Source: Streptomyces sp. NBC_01485 (GTDB lineage: Bacteria; Actinomycetota; Actinomycetes; Streptomycetales; Streptomycetaceae). Taken from it: DNA of 64,000 bases. Within the stretch, counting starts at the first letter, position 1. Each line of letters starts with the position of its first letter. The stretch covers positions 5,518,001 through 5,582,000 of the forward strand of contig NZ_CP109435.1 of NCBI RefSeq assembly GCF_036227125.1, in the 5' to 3' direction. The notes under the pieces were generated by a model. The model ran no database searches, had not been told where the DNA came from, and saw only the letters and a list, made by a program, of their open reading frames with translations. This document shows positions 39,788 to 48,199 of the stretch, one piece after another. The position numbers and the translations under genes are program-made.

Positions 39788-41490
39788 GCCCCACCACTCT
39801 TCCAGCCGCTGGTCCTCAACACGGGCACGTCACCTTTCTGGGTGCCGGACCCGGGGATCCGGGACTACTTACTCTGCGCGCCGTCGAGGCGCTGGCGCAG
39901 GCGGACGTCCTCGTCGCCGAGCACGAGGTGCTCGACGTCGTACGGGCGCACGCGAGGCCCGGCGTCGCCGTCGTGCACGCGGAAGCGGGTCCTTCGTCGG
40001 ACCCTCTTCCCGGCACGGGCGCGCCTCTTTCGATGGTTGTTGACGGCACGTCAACAACCGCTGCGGTACCCGCTGTGCGCGATGCCGCACATCTTGTCAT
40101 GGAGGCCGCGCGGGGCGGCAGGCGGGTCGTCCGTGCGGTGTCCGGGGACCCCGGGCTCGATACGTACGCGGCGGAGGAAATGCTCGCGTGCGCCGCGGCC
40201 GGTGTTCCCTTCGAGGTCGTGCCCGGTGTCGCGGCCGTCGTCGGCGTGCCGGCGTACGCCGGTGTGCCGCTGCGGGACGCGCAGGGCGCGGACGTCCGGT
40301 TCGTGGACGCGCGGACGGCTTCGGACCGTTGCTGGAGCGAGGTCGGCGCGTCGGACGGGACCGTCGTCGTGTCGACGACCCTCGACTCGGTGGCTTCGGC
40401 CGCCGGGGAGCTGGTGTCGGCGGGGCGTAAGCCCGATACGCCGATGACGGTGACGGTGGCCGGTACGACGACCCGTCAGCGGACGTGGAGCGCGACCCTC
40501 GGGACCATCGCGCAGACGCTGAAGCAGGCGAAGGCGCTGCCCTCGCCCGAGGGCGGCCGGCCGGTGATAGTCGTGGTCGGTGAGCGTTCCGCCCCTGCTC
40601 AGCGTGAGCAGTTGGCGTGGTTCGAGTCCAAGCCGCTGTTCGGCTGGAAGGTGCTCGTGCCGCGTACGAAGGAGCAGGCGGTGTCGCTCTCCGACCAGTT
40701 GCGGTCGTACGGGGCCGTGCCGCACGAGGTGCCGACGATCGCCGTCGAGCCGCCGCGGACGCCTCAGCAGATGGAGCGGGCGGTCAAGGGGCTCGTCACC
40801 GGGCGGTACGAGTGGATCGCCTTCACGAGCGTCAATGCCGTCAAGGCTGTGCGGGAGAAGTTCGAGGAGTACGGGCTCGACGCTCGTGCCTTCGCCGGGA
40901 TCAAGGTCGCCGCGGTGGGTGAGCAGACCGCCAAGGCGCTGGTCGCCTTCGGTGTGAAGCCGGATCTCGTGCCCAGCGGCGAGCAGTCGGCTGCCGGGCT
41001 GCTGGATGACTGGCCGCCCTACGACCCGGTCTTCGACCCGATCGACCGGGTGTTCCTGCCGCGCGCGGACATCGCCACGGAGACGCTTGTCGCCGGGCTC
41101 ATCGAGCTGGGCTGGGAGGTCGACGACGTCACCGCCTACCGGACCGTGCGGGCCTCGCCGCCGCCCGCGGAGACGCGGGAGGCGATCAAGGGGGGTGGGT
41201 TCGACGCCGTGCTGTTCACGTCGTCGTCCACGGTGCGGAACCTGGTGGGTATCGCCGGGAAGCCGCACAACGTGACGGTCATCGCGTGCATCGGTCCGGC
41301 TACCGCCAAGACCGCTGAGGAGCATGGGCTGCGGGTGGACGTGATGGCTCCGGAGCCGTCCGTGCACAAGCTGGTGGAAGCGCTGGCCGACTTCGGGTTG
41401 AAGAGGCGGGCTGCTGCGCAGGAGGCCGGCGACCAGGTCAGCCGGCCCAGTGAGCGGCGGCCGGGGGCTCGGCGGCGGCGGGCTACCTGA
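39784..41490 (+). CDS. hemD: Bifunctional uroporphyrinogen-III C-methyltransferase/uroporphyrinogen-III synthase
   Basis: 568 residues from GTG 39784. The N-terminal half (~15-245) is a tetrapyrrole methylase: VTFLGAGPGDPGLLTLRAVE, then VRAVSGDPGLDTYAAEE where active SUMTs usually have GGDPFVFGRGGEE. The usual motif is clearly degenerate, so methyltransferase activity is uncertain. The C-terminal half (~275-545) is uroporphyrinogen-III synthase: GWKVLVPRTKEQA, YEWIAFTSVNAV, VAAVGEQTAKAL and DAVLFTSSSTVRNL. It closes the coupled rex-hemACD operon. Base use is unusual at 39850-40060, with A/T-ending codons and a perfect 11-bp inverted repeat. Confidence 0.93.
   Translation: MSPTTLPAAGPQHGHVTFLGAGPGDPGLLTLRAVEALAQADVLVAEHEVLDVVRAHARPGVAVVHAEAGPSSDPLPGTGAPLSMVVDGTSTTAAVPAVRDAAHLVMEAARGGRRVVRAVSGDPGLDTYAAEEMLACAAAGVPFEVVPGVAAVVGVPAYAGVPLRDAQGADVRFVDARTASDRCWSEVGASDGTVVVSTTLDSVASAAGELVSAGRKPDTPMTVTVAGTTTRQRTWSATLGTIAQTLKQAKALPSPEGGRPVIVVVGERSAPAQREQLAWFESKPLFGWKVLVPRTKEQAVSLSDQLRSYGAVPHEVPTIAVEPPRTPQQMERAVKGLVTGRYEWIAFTSVNAVKAVREKFEEYGLDARAFAGIKVAAVGEQTAKALVAFGVKPDLVPSGEQSAAGLLDDWPPYDPVFDPIDRVFLPRADIATETLVAGLIELGWEVDDVTAYRTVRASPPPAETREAIKGGGFDAVLFTSSSTVRNLVGIAGKPHNVTVIACIGPATAKTAEEHGLRVDVMAPEPSVHKLVEALADFGLKRRAAAQEAGDQVSRPSERRPGARRRRAT
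40035..40059. repeat. Perfect inverted repeat inside hemD
   Basis: GGTTGTTGACG (40035-40045), a GCA loop and CGTCAACAACC (40049-40059). It lies in codons ~84-92 of the fused hemD gene, where codons TCA and ACA are unusual for this genome. Possible intragenic operator or mRNA hairpin. Confidence 0.7.
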
Positions 41491-41553
41491 GGCGAGGTGA
41501 GTGGGGGTGCGGGTGCCCGTGGGGTGCGTGCGTCCGGTGGGGGTGCGCGTCCG

Positions 41554-41623
41554 TGGGGGCTGCGCCCCCACACCCCCGCTTCGGCCCTGAAGGGGCCTCG
41601 TCCTCAATCGCCGGACGGGCTGG
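41554..41623 (+). repeat. Extragenic hairpin element, copy C
   Basis: Shares CCCCCGCTTCGGCCCT, GGGGCCTCGTCCTCAA and ACGGGCTGGA with the other two copies but lacks the CCCCCAGAGGGGG hairpin. It opens with the hairpin GGGGGCTGCGCCCCC. It lies 64 bases after the hemD stop and runs straight into a 40-bp tandem array. Confidence 0.75.
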
Positions 41624-41819
41624 AGTGTCGGGGCCCTCGCTTGCAAGGCACCGGGGCGGGCTGGAGTGTCCGGACCTCGCTTACAAGGCACCGGGGCGGG
41701 CTGGAGTGTCCGGACCTCGCTTACAAGGCACCGGGGGGACGGGGCTGAAGGTACGTGGCCTCGTCTACAAGGCATCGGTGGGCTGAGAGGTCTCGGCCGT
41801 GTTTTCAGGTGCTGGTGGG
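41616..41819 (+). repeat. 40-bp tandem repeat array upstream of hemB
   Basis: About five units of 40 bp: ~41617-41657 (diverged), 41658-41697 and 41698-41737 (apparently identical), ~41741-41780 and ~41780-41819 (increasingly degenerate). Each begins GGGCTGGAGTG- or GGGCTGA-like and contains a (T)ACAAGGCACCGG-like part. With copy C it fills most of the 380-base gap between hemD and hemB. Confidence 0.85.
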
Positions 41820-41870
41820 TCGACATCGCGTCGGCAAAGGTGGGGTTGGGGCGGGCGTAGCGTAGGTGGC

Positions 41871-42863
41871 ATGACGATGTACGGATCCTTTCCCGGTTCG
41901 CGTCCTCGGCGGCTGCGGACCACCCCCGTCATGCGGCGCATGGTCGCGGAGACCCGGTTGCATCCGGCCGACTTCATCCTGCCCGCGTTCGTGCGGGAGG
42001 GTGTGAGTGAGCCGGTGCCGATCCAGGCCATGCCCGGGGTTGTGCAGCACACGCGCGACAGTCTGAAGAAGGCCGCGCTGGAGGCCGTCGAGGCCGGGGT
42101 CTCCGGGATCATGCTCTTCGGGGTGCCGGAGGAGTCGAAGAAGGACGCGCTCGGGACGCCGGGGACGGACCCGGACGGGATTCTCCAGGTCGCCATCCGG
42201 GACGTGCGGGCCGAGGTCGGGGACGACCTGCTCGTCATGTCCGATCTGTGTCTCGATGAGACGACCGATCACGGGCATTGCGGGGTGCTCGATTCCGAAG
42301 GGCGCGTCGATAATGACGCCACCCTGGAGCGGTATGCCGAGATGGCCCAGGTGCAGGCCGACGCGGGGGCTCATGTCGTCGGGCCCAGCGGGATGATGGA
42401 CGGGCAGATCGGGGTCGTCCGGGACGCCCTTGATCAGATCGGGCGGGAGGATGTTTCGATCCTCGCCTATACCGCCAAGTACTCGTCCGCGTTCTACGGG
42501 CCCTTCCGGGAGGCCGTCGGGTCCTCGCTGAAGGGGGACCGGAAGACGTATCAGCAGGATCCGGCGAATCTGCGGGAGTCGATGCGGGAGCTCGCGCTGG
42601 ATCTGGAGGAGGGGGCCGACATGGTGATGGTCAAGCCGGCCGGACCCTACCTCGACGTCCTCGCCCGCGTCGCCGACGCCGTGGACGTGCCCGTCGTCGC
42701 CTACCAGATCTCCGGCGAGTACTCGATGGTCGAGGCCGCCGCCGAGAAGGGCTGGCTCGACCGCGACCGGGCGATCTTCGAGACGCTGACCGGCATCAAG
42801 CGGGCCGGGGCGCGCAACATCCTCACCTACTGGGCGACGGAGGCGGCGCAGAAGCTGCGCTGA
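41871..42863 (+). CDS. hemB: Delta-aminolevulinic acid dehydratase (porphobilinogen synthase)
   Basis: 330 residues from ATG 41871 (AGGTGG just upstream; ATG 41877 also possible). It condenses two aminolevulinates to porphobilinogen. Both active-site lysines are visible: [15 protein letters not shown] and [13 protein letters not shown]. The metal-site region reads [14 protein letters not shown], not the Cys-rich zinc type, which points to a Mg2+/K+-dependent enzyme. [15 protein letters not shown] is the family N-terminus. Functionally part of the rex-hem cluster but separated from it by repeats, so it may have its own promoter. Confidence 0.96.
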   Translation: MTMYGSFPGSRPRRLRTTPVMRRMVAETRLHPADFILPAFVREGVSEPVPIQAMPGVVQHTRDSLKKAALEAVEAGVSGIMLFGVPEESKKDALGTPGTDPDGILQVAIRDVRAEVGDDLLVMSDLCLDETTDHGHCGVLDSEGRVDNDATLERYAEMAQVQADAGAHVVGPSGMMDGQIGVVRDALDQIGREDVSILAYTAKYSSAFYGPFREAVGSSLKGDRKTYQQDPANLRESMRELALDLEEGADMVMVKPAGPYLDVLARVADAVDVPVVAYQISGEYSMVEAAAEKGWLDRDRAIFETLTGIKRAGARNILTYWATEAAQKLR

Positions 42864-42893
42864 CTTCCCGGACGCCGGCTTGCAGGAGCGGGG

Positions 42894-43760
42894 TCAGTCC
42901 CACCAGAAGGACCAGGTGGGCTCGCCCTTCAGCTCCTCGGCGTAGGTGCGCAGGGCGTTCGGGCCGTTCTGGGGGATGTTGTCCGGGCAGAACGCGAAGT
43001 GTTCCGCCGCGATCGCCTCGGCCTCGGCCAGGGTGGCGGGCGGGGCCGCTACCGACACGACCAGGGTGTCGAAGCCGAGCGCCACCACCCGTATGCCGAA
43101 GCGGTCCTCCCAGGAACGCAGCACCGCGCAGAGACGGGCCACGTCCTCCTCGTAGTTCAGGGGGCCGGTCCAGCCGATCACCGCCGGAATGTCCGCGGAG
43201 CGGCGTGCCGCGACCAGGGCGAGGTGCGGCTCCTTGAGCCAGGTCCGGGTGCCGTCCGTCAGCGAGTCCGCGATCTGGGCGGCGCGGACGTCGGGGGTGG
43301 CCGTGGGGGAGGCGGCGGGAGCGAGGCCGGGCCAGTCGGAACCGAACGGCTCGATGCCCTCCGTTCCACTGATTCCCTCGGCCAGTTCCTCCTCCGCGTT
43401 GTCCTCCCAGTACTCGGCGAGGACCTCTTCGGCGTCGTGGTCCCCGGGGTACGACATCTCGCCGGGCATCAACTCCCAGTCCGCGGGCCCGCCTTGGGAG
43501 CCGCCCAGGTCCACGAGCACCGGGAGCAGGCCGGTTCGTGCGGCCTGTGCGCCCAGGGCTTTCCAGGTGCCGGGCGAAGCCGTCTTCTGCGCATGCCACA
43601 GCAACGGCTCGTGCCACGGGCCCTCGTCCTCCCCCACTGCCCTAAAGGCGTGGGAGGTGCCCCCATCGTCGATCAGTCTCCCGGGCGGGAGTTGCAGCCC
43701 GAGGGAACGGCCGCTCGGGTCGGTCGCCAGTCTGGGCAGCGGGTTGGGAAGAGTCGCCAT
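42894..43760 (-). CDS. DUF4253 domain-containing protein
   Basis: 288 residues from ATG 43760; ATG 43790 upstream is in frame, and neither has a good ribosome-binding site. The C-terminal ~110 residues match the DUF4253 pattern as I know it: IGWTGPLNYEEDVARLCAVL, SWEDRFGIRVVALGFDTLVVSVA, EHFAFCPDN and a final GEPTWSFWWD. The family is linked to Imm/SUFU-like or toxin-immunity folds in some bacteria, but the role is unknown. Near its 5' end codons 32-45 are supplied by an inserted streptomycete repeat (43628-43665). Confidence 0.85.
   Translation of the reverse strand: MATLPNPLPRLATDPSGRSLGLQLPPGRLIDDGGTSHAFRAVGEDEGPWHEPLLWHAQKTASPGTWKALGAQAARTGLLPVLVDLGGSQGGPADWELMPGEMSYPGDHDAEEVLAEYWEDNAEEELAEGISGTEGIEPFGSDWPGLAPAASPTATPDVRAAQIADSLTDGTRTWLKEPHLALVAARRSADIPAVIGWTGPLNYEEDVARLCAVLRSWEDRFGIRVVALGFDTLVVSVAAPPATLAEAEAIAAEHFAFCPDNIPQNGPNALRTYAEELKGEPTWSFWWD
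43628..43665 (-). repeat. Streptomycete palindromic repeat inside a coding sequence
   Basis: On the minus strand GGGGGCACCTCCCACGCC and TTTAGGGCAGTGGGGGAGG form the type of repeat usually found between genes in Streptomyces. Here it lies in frame within the DUF4253 gene and encodes DDGGTSHAFRAVGEDEG. Confidence 0.6.
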
Positions 43761-43806
43761 ACCGGTGACTCTAAAGGGAGGGTCTGACATTGGCTCGGGA
43801 GAGCGG

Positions 43807-44670
43807 TCAGTCCACCTTGCCCTTGAAGCACTCCTTCTTGCCGCCGTTCGCGGGCAGGAAGCAGCCCTGGACGACGGTTCCCGGGCGCGTCGCCGTCATA
43901 GGGGTGTGGACGTAGGTGTCCGCATCGGCTCGGGTTCTCACCCGGGCGACGCGGCCCCGCAGTTCGACGCCGTCGCCGATCCGCGTGCCCCACATCCGTA
44001 CCCAAGTGGTCCCGCACACCCTGCTGTACCGCAGTTGTGCCGAGGCCCCCGTGGAGGTGAGGTACTCGACCAGGGTCTCGGGATCGCCGCCGCACCGCGT
44101 GACCGCGGGGTCCTTGCCCTCGCAGGCGGTGTCCCGGCAGTGGGGGCCGGTGGGGGAGGGGGACGCCGCTGCGGATGCCGACGGTTGCGTCGTCTCGTCC
44201 TGGTGGGGGAGGAGGAGAAGGGTCAGCAGGAGTGCCGCGAACAGTGCGGCGGACACGGATGTCAGGACCGCCGTGGCCGTCATGACTGTCGGGGTCGCCG
44301 TGGTGGTTGTGGTTGGGGTTGTGGTCGTGGTCGTGGTGGTTGTCCTGGCCCGGTGACCGGCGGCCGGTGCGGGTGATCCGGGGGGCGGAATCGGCGGCGG
44401 GGGTGTTTCTCTCGGTGGTCCGCTCCACTCCGACTTCGCCAGTTCCCGGAGGGCCAGGCAGCGGCCGTCCGGTTCGTCGGCCAGGCGGCACAGTTCCTGT
44501 ACCGCCTGTCGCGGGGGCAGGGTTCTGCCGTTGAGGTAGCGCTCCCAGGACGACTTGCTGAAGGTGGTCCGGGCTGCCAGCCCGGCCAGGCTCAGGCCCG
44601 TGCGGTCCTTCAACTCCCTTAGTACGGCGGCCAGTTTGGTGCTCTCCGGGGAGGGTGCGGGCGACGTCAT
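43807..44670 (-). CDS. Membrane-anchored XRE-type HTH protein with DUF2690 domain
   Basis: 287 residues from ATG 44670, overlapping the upstream gene stop by 4 bases. XRE-like helix-turn-helix at ~11-75 (LKDRTGLSLAGLAARTTFSK, SSWERYLNGRTLPPRQAV). A Pro-rich then Thr-rich spacer follows (nine Thr in a row from simple repeats), one membrane helix at ~131-153, and an extracytoplasmic DUF2690-like domain (~177-275) with cysteines at CRDTACEGKD, TRCGGD, VCGTTWVRMWGTRIGDGVEL and a C-terminal CFLPANGGKKECF. Built like the neighbouring gene: a DNA-binding head inside and a sensor outside. Probably senses an envelope signal; no target known. Confidence 0.88.
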   Translation of the reverse strand: MTSPAPSPESTKLAAVLRELKDRTGLSLAGLAARTTFSKSSWERYLNGRTLPPRQAVQELCRLADEPDGRCLALRELAKSEWSGPPRETPPPPIPPPGSPAPAAGHRARTTTTTTTTTPTTTTTATPTVMTATAVLTSVSAALFAALLLTLLLLPHQDETTQPSASAAASPSPTGPHCRDTACEGKDPAVTRCGGDPETLVEYLTSTGASAQLRYSRVCGTTWVRMWGTRIGDGVELRGRVARVRTRADADTYVHTPMTATRPGTVVQGCFLPANGGKKECFKGKVD

Positions 44671-45446
44671 CCGCGCAGCGCCTTCCAGGTGTGCGGGCCG
44701 ACCATGCCGTCCACGTCCAGACCGGACCGCTTCTGCAGGGCCTTGACCGCCCGCTGGGTCAGCGGACCGAACATCCCGTCGATGCCGCCCGGTGAGATGC
44801 CCGCCCGGCGCAGCAGACACTGCGCCTCGGCCACGTCGGGGCCGGCGCTGCCGTACCCGATCTCGGCGTTCCGGGTGCGGCTGATGCCCGCGTACCAGAG
44901 GCCGTCGGTCCGCGCGATCCGGCAGGTGTAGGCGGGGGTCGATTTGGACGCCGACGGGGTGGGCGGGGCGGGGGGTGCGGTCGCCGGGTCGCTGCCGTGG
45001 CCGTTGAGGCGGACGAACAGGAGGGTCGCCGAGGAGGCGGCCAGAACCAGGGCCACCGCTCCCGCGACGAGCGTGATCCGCAGCGAACGCTCCGAGAAAC
45101 GCCTGAACTCCTCTGCCTCGCCCTCTTCCCCCGACGGTGTGACCGGTTCCGGGGCGGGTGCGGGTGCCTCCGTGTGGCCGGTGGTCCAGGTGTCGGCGGC
45201 GACCTCGTGCAACGCCAGCAGGCGGACCGGGTCGACGCCGCCGATCCGGGCCAGTGCCTCCACGGCCTCCCGGGGTGGTAGCGATCTGCCGCCGAGATAC
45301 CGCTCCCACGACTTCTGGCTGTACCCCGTCTTCGCCGCCAGTTGGCGCATGCTCAGCTCGCTGTGGTCCGTCAGCCGGCGCAGCTCCGTCACCAACTGCT
45401 TTACGGACGGGTTCAGTTCGGCGGACAGCGGTTTGCGGCGCGCCAT
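44667..45446 (-). CDS. Membrane-anchored XRE-type HTH protein with peptidoglycan-binding domain
   Basis: 259 residues from ATG 45446, with GGGGGG four bases upstream; ATG 45467 is a possible longer start. HTH at ~15-75 (LSMRQLAAKTGYSQKSWERY, LGGRSLPPREAV, very similar to the next gene). Acidic linker, one membrane helix at ~123-146, a Pro/Ser spacer and a C-terminal PG_binding_1 domain (~198-257: VAEAQCLLRRAGISPGGIDG, FGPLTQRAVKALQKRSG, VDGMVGPHTWKAL). Topology puts the wall-binding domain outside and the DNA-binding head inside. Coupled to the DUF2690 gene; divergent, across a 274-base gap, from a secreted peptidoglycan-binding protein. Confidence 0.9.
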   Translation of the reverse strand: MARRKPLSAELNPSVKQLVTELRRLTDHSELSMRQLAAKTGYSQKSWERYLGGRSLPPREAVEALARIGGVDPVRLLALHEVAADTWTTGHTEAPAPAPEPVTPSGEEGEAEEFRRFSERSLRITLVAGAVALVLAASSATLLFVRLNGHGSDPATAPPAPPTPSASKSTPAYTCRIARTDGLWYAGISRTRNAEIGYGSAGPDVAEAQCLLRRAGISPGGIDGMFGPLTQRAVKALQKRSGLDVDGMVGPHTWKALRG

Positions 45447-45720
45447 GTTCCCCCCAGATGCGGTCATGAACCGTGGTCAGCGGCCCCCCGCTCCGTCGCA
45501 TTCTGCATGACCATCACACCATCTGCACAAGGTCTGCCGCAGCCGTCCCGCCGGACCGTCCCGGGCGGCGGCATCCGCGCAGGTCAGCGGGTGGGACGTC
45601 CCAAGAAGCCGTCACTTGCGCGGCAGCCGTGGCGGCCCCGGCCGGGCGACGCGCATCGTGGTGTCGTCACCGGCTCGCCGAACGGGCCAGGTGCCGACCC
45701 ACGACCGGAAAGAGGCACGC

Positions 45721-46173
45721 ATGCGATCGAACGTCCTGGTCAGGACCCTCGTCGGACTCACCGCCGTCGCCGGACTCGCCGCCGGATCCCTGGCGACCGC
45801 GGGCACCAGCTTCGCGGCGTCCACGCCGGCCACGCAGTCGTCGGTGAGCGGTCAGTCCGCCTCCCTGCTGGCGACGCAGAACTTCGGCCTGACCAGCGCC
45901 GAGGCCAAGAACGTCCAGCGGTGGCTCGCGCAGTACTGGAACTACAACGACGGCATCGACGGTCAGCTGGGCACCAACAGCTGGAAGGCGTTCCAGCGTT
46001 GTCTCAAGACCTACTACGGCTACACCGACTCGATCGACGGCGACCCCGGCTCCAACACGATCAAGGCGCTCCAGCGCCTCCTGAAGAGCAGCTACGGCTA
46101 CACCGGTGCGATCGACGGCGACGCCGGGTCGGGCACCCGGGCCGCGTTCAAGCGGTTCGCCGCCGCCGCCTGA
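45721..46173 (+). CDS. Secreted peptidoglycan-binding protein
   Basis: 150 residues from ATG 45721, with an AAAGAGG site upstream. A Sec signal peptide is clear (RSNVLVRTLVGLTAVAGLA followed by AGSLATAGTSFAA; cleavage near residue 32). The mature part consists of three related ~33-residue units (YNDGIDGQLGTNSWKAFQR, YTDSIDGDPGSNTIKALQR, YTGAIDGDAGSGTRAAFKR), a peptidoglycan-binding fold with no catalytic domain. Divergent from the two membrane HTH genes, one of which bears the same kind of domain. A strong terminator separates it from argS. Confidence 0.88.
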   Translation: MRSNVLVRTLVGLTAVAGLAAGSLATAGTSFAASTPATQSSVSGQSASLLATQNFGLTSAEAKNVQRWLAQYWNYNDGIDGQLGTNSWKAFQRCLKTYYGYTDSIDGDPGSNTIKALQRLLKSSYGYTGAIDGDAGSGTRAAFKRFAAAA

Positions 46174-46189
46174 CGTCCGCGTGAACGGC

Positions 46190-46230
46190 CGTGGCCCTGT
46201 CCTCTCCCGGGGGAGGAGGACAGGGCCACG
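46190..46230. terminator. Bidirectional terminator before argS
   Basis: A 15-bp stem, CGTGGCCCTGTCCTC (46190-46204) with its complement at 46216-46230 and an inner TCCC/GGGA, between convergent genes. Confidence 0.85.
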
Positions 46231-46262
46231 GTGCCGTCGTGTCCCGTCGTGTCGGCGGGCTG

Positions 46263-48035
46263 TCAGAGTTTGTCGGGTGTCCTGATGCCCAGCAGGGCCA
46301 TGCCCAGGTGGAGCGTGCGGCCCGTCAGGTCGACCAGGAACAGGCGGTTCTCGACGACCTCCGGCGCGTTGTCGGGGGACAGTACGTGGCACTGGTCGTA
46401 GAACGTCGTCAGGTGCGAGGCCAACTGGTACAGGTACGACGCCAGTTTGTGCGGCTCGTACCCGGCGGCGACCTCCGCCAGCAGCTCGCCGAACTGGTCC
46501 AGGTGCAGGCCCAACGCCCGCTCCGCCGGGGCCAGTTCCAGCTCCGGGTGGGCCAGCGGCCGGGCCTCGCCCGCCTTGCGCAGGATCGACTGGATACGGG
46601 CGTACGCGTACTGGAGGTAGACCGACGTGTCGCCGTTCAGCGAGACCATCTGGTCCAGGTCGAACTTGTAGTCGCGGACCGCGGACGTCGACAGGTCGGC
46701 GTACTTCACCGCGCCGATGCCCACGTACCGGCCGTTCTCGACGACCTCCTCGTCCGTCAGGCCCACCTTGTCGCGCTTCTCGCCGACGACGGCCGTCGCC
46801 CGGTCCACCGCCTCGTCGAGGAGGTCGACCAGCTTCACCGTCTCGCCCTCACGGGTCTTGAACGGCTTGCCGTCCTTGCCCAGGACCGTGCCGAACGCCA
46901 ACTGGTGTGCCTTGACGTCCTCGTTGAGCCAGCCCGCCCTGCGCGCCGTCTCGAAGACCATCTTGAAGTGCAGCGACTGACGGGCGTCCACGACGTACAG
47001 CAGCGTGTTCGCCTTGAGGGCGAAGACGCGGTCGCGGATCGCCGACAGGTCGGTCGCCGCGTAGCCGTAGCCGCCGTCCGACTTCTGGACGATCAGCGGG
47101 ACCGGGTTGCCGTCCGGGCCCTTGACGTCCTCGAAGAACACGCAGAGCGCGCCCTCGGAGCGCACCGCGACGCCCGACTCCTCCAGGAGGCGGCAGGTCT
47201 GCGCCAGCATGTCGTTGTAACCCGACTCGCCGACGATGTCCTCGTCCCGGATCCGCATGTCCAGCTTCTCGAAGACCGAGAAGAAGTAGATCTTCGACTC
47301 GTCGACGAACTTCTGCCAGATCGCGAGCGTGTGCGGGTCCCCGGCCTGGAGGTCGACCACCCGGCGACGCGCCCGCGTCTTGAACTCCTCGTCCCCGTCG
47401 AACAGTTTGCGCGCGGTCTTGTAGAGGCGGTCGAGGTTCGACATCGCCTCCTCGCCGCTGACCTCTTCGGACGCCTTGTGGTCCAGCTCGTGCGGATGCT
47501 CGTCCAGGTACTGGATGAGCATGCCGAACTGGGTGCCCCAGTCGCCGATGTGGTGGCGGCGCACGACCGTCTCGCCCGTGAACTCCAGGATCCGCACCAC
47601 CGCGTCGCCGATGACCGCCGACCGCAGGTGACCGACGTGCATCTCCTTCGCCACGTTCGGCTGGGCGTAGTCGATGACCGTGGTGCCGGGGTGGGCGGAG
47701 TGGGGCACGCCGACGCGGTCCGCGTCCGCGTACCGCGCGGCCAGGTTCTCGGTGATCGCCCGGTCGGTGATCGTCACGTTCAGGAAGCCGGGGCCCGAGA
47801 CCTCGATCTCCTTGATCACGTCACCGGTCACGACGTGCGACACGACCTGCGTCGCCAGATCGCGCGGGTTCGCCTTCGCCTTCTTCGCGAGGGCGAGGAT
47901 GCCGTTGGCCTGGAAGTCGGCCCGGTCGCTTCGGCGCAGCAGCGGGTCGGCGGGGCCGGCCTCCGGCAGGGCTGCCGAGAGGGCCGTCGCGAGACGCTGG
48001 TGGACCGAGGCGGTGAGGGACGTGACCGGGGCCAT
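46263..48035 (-). CDS. argS: Arginyl-tRNA synthetase
   Basis: 590 residues from ATG 48035. Class I synthetase: an N-terminal Add-1 domain, the HIGH-type motif in [11 protein letters not shown] (~120-130), the catalytic-domain [13 protein letters not shown], a diverged KMSKS-like stretch around [15 protein letters not shown], and the C-terminal anticodon-binding DALR domain ending [11 protein letters not shown]. Full length. Divergent from lysS across a short promoter region, so two synthetase genes share a control region. Confidence 0.97.
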   Translation of the reverse strand: MAPVTSLTASVHQRLATALSAALPEAGPADPLLRRSDRADFQANGILALAKKAKANPRDLATQVVSHVVTGDVIKEIEVSGPGFLNVTITDRAITENLAARYADADRVGVPHSAHPGTTVIDYAQPNVAKEMHVGHLRSAVIGDAVVRILEFTGETVVRRHHIGDWGTQFGMLIQYLDEHPHELDHKASEEVSGEEAMSNLDRLYKTARKLFDGDEEFKTRARRRVVDLQAGDPHTLAIWQKFVDESKIYFFSVFEKLDMRIRDEDIVGESGYNDMLAQTCRLLEESGVAVRSEGALCVFFEDVKGPDGNPVPLIVQKSDGGYGYAATDLSAIRDRVFALKANTLLYVVDARQSLHFKMVFETARRAGWLNEDVKAHQLAFGTVLGKDGKPFKTREGETVKLVDLLDEAVDRATAVVGEKRDKVGLTDEEVVENGRYVGIGAVKYADLSTSAVRDYKFDLDQMVSLNGDTSVYLQYAYARIQSILRKAGEARPLAHPELELAPAERALGLHLDQFGELLAEVAAGYEPHKLASYLYQLASHLTTFYDQCHVLSPDNAPEVVENRLFLVDLTGRTLHLGMALLGIRTPDKL

Positions 48036-48199
48036 AGGAGTGGGTGCCGTTCTCCTCGTGGGGATGGATAGACACGGTCAGTATCCCATGGGGGGTAAAG
48101 CCGTTTTCCCGGGCGCGTCGCGGTCTGGGAGAATGGGCCCGTCATCAAGCAGCGGCCTTAGCAAGCAGCAGCCTTCAGAACGACTGAGAACAAGAGGAC

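Noticed and set aside
41616-41819. Possible CRISPR array
   Set aside because: The 40-bp units are directly contiguous with no unique spacers, and no cas gene is present.
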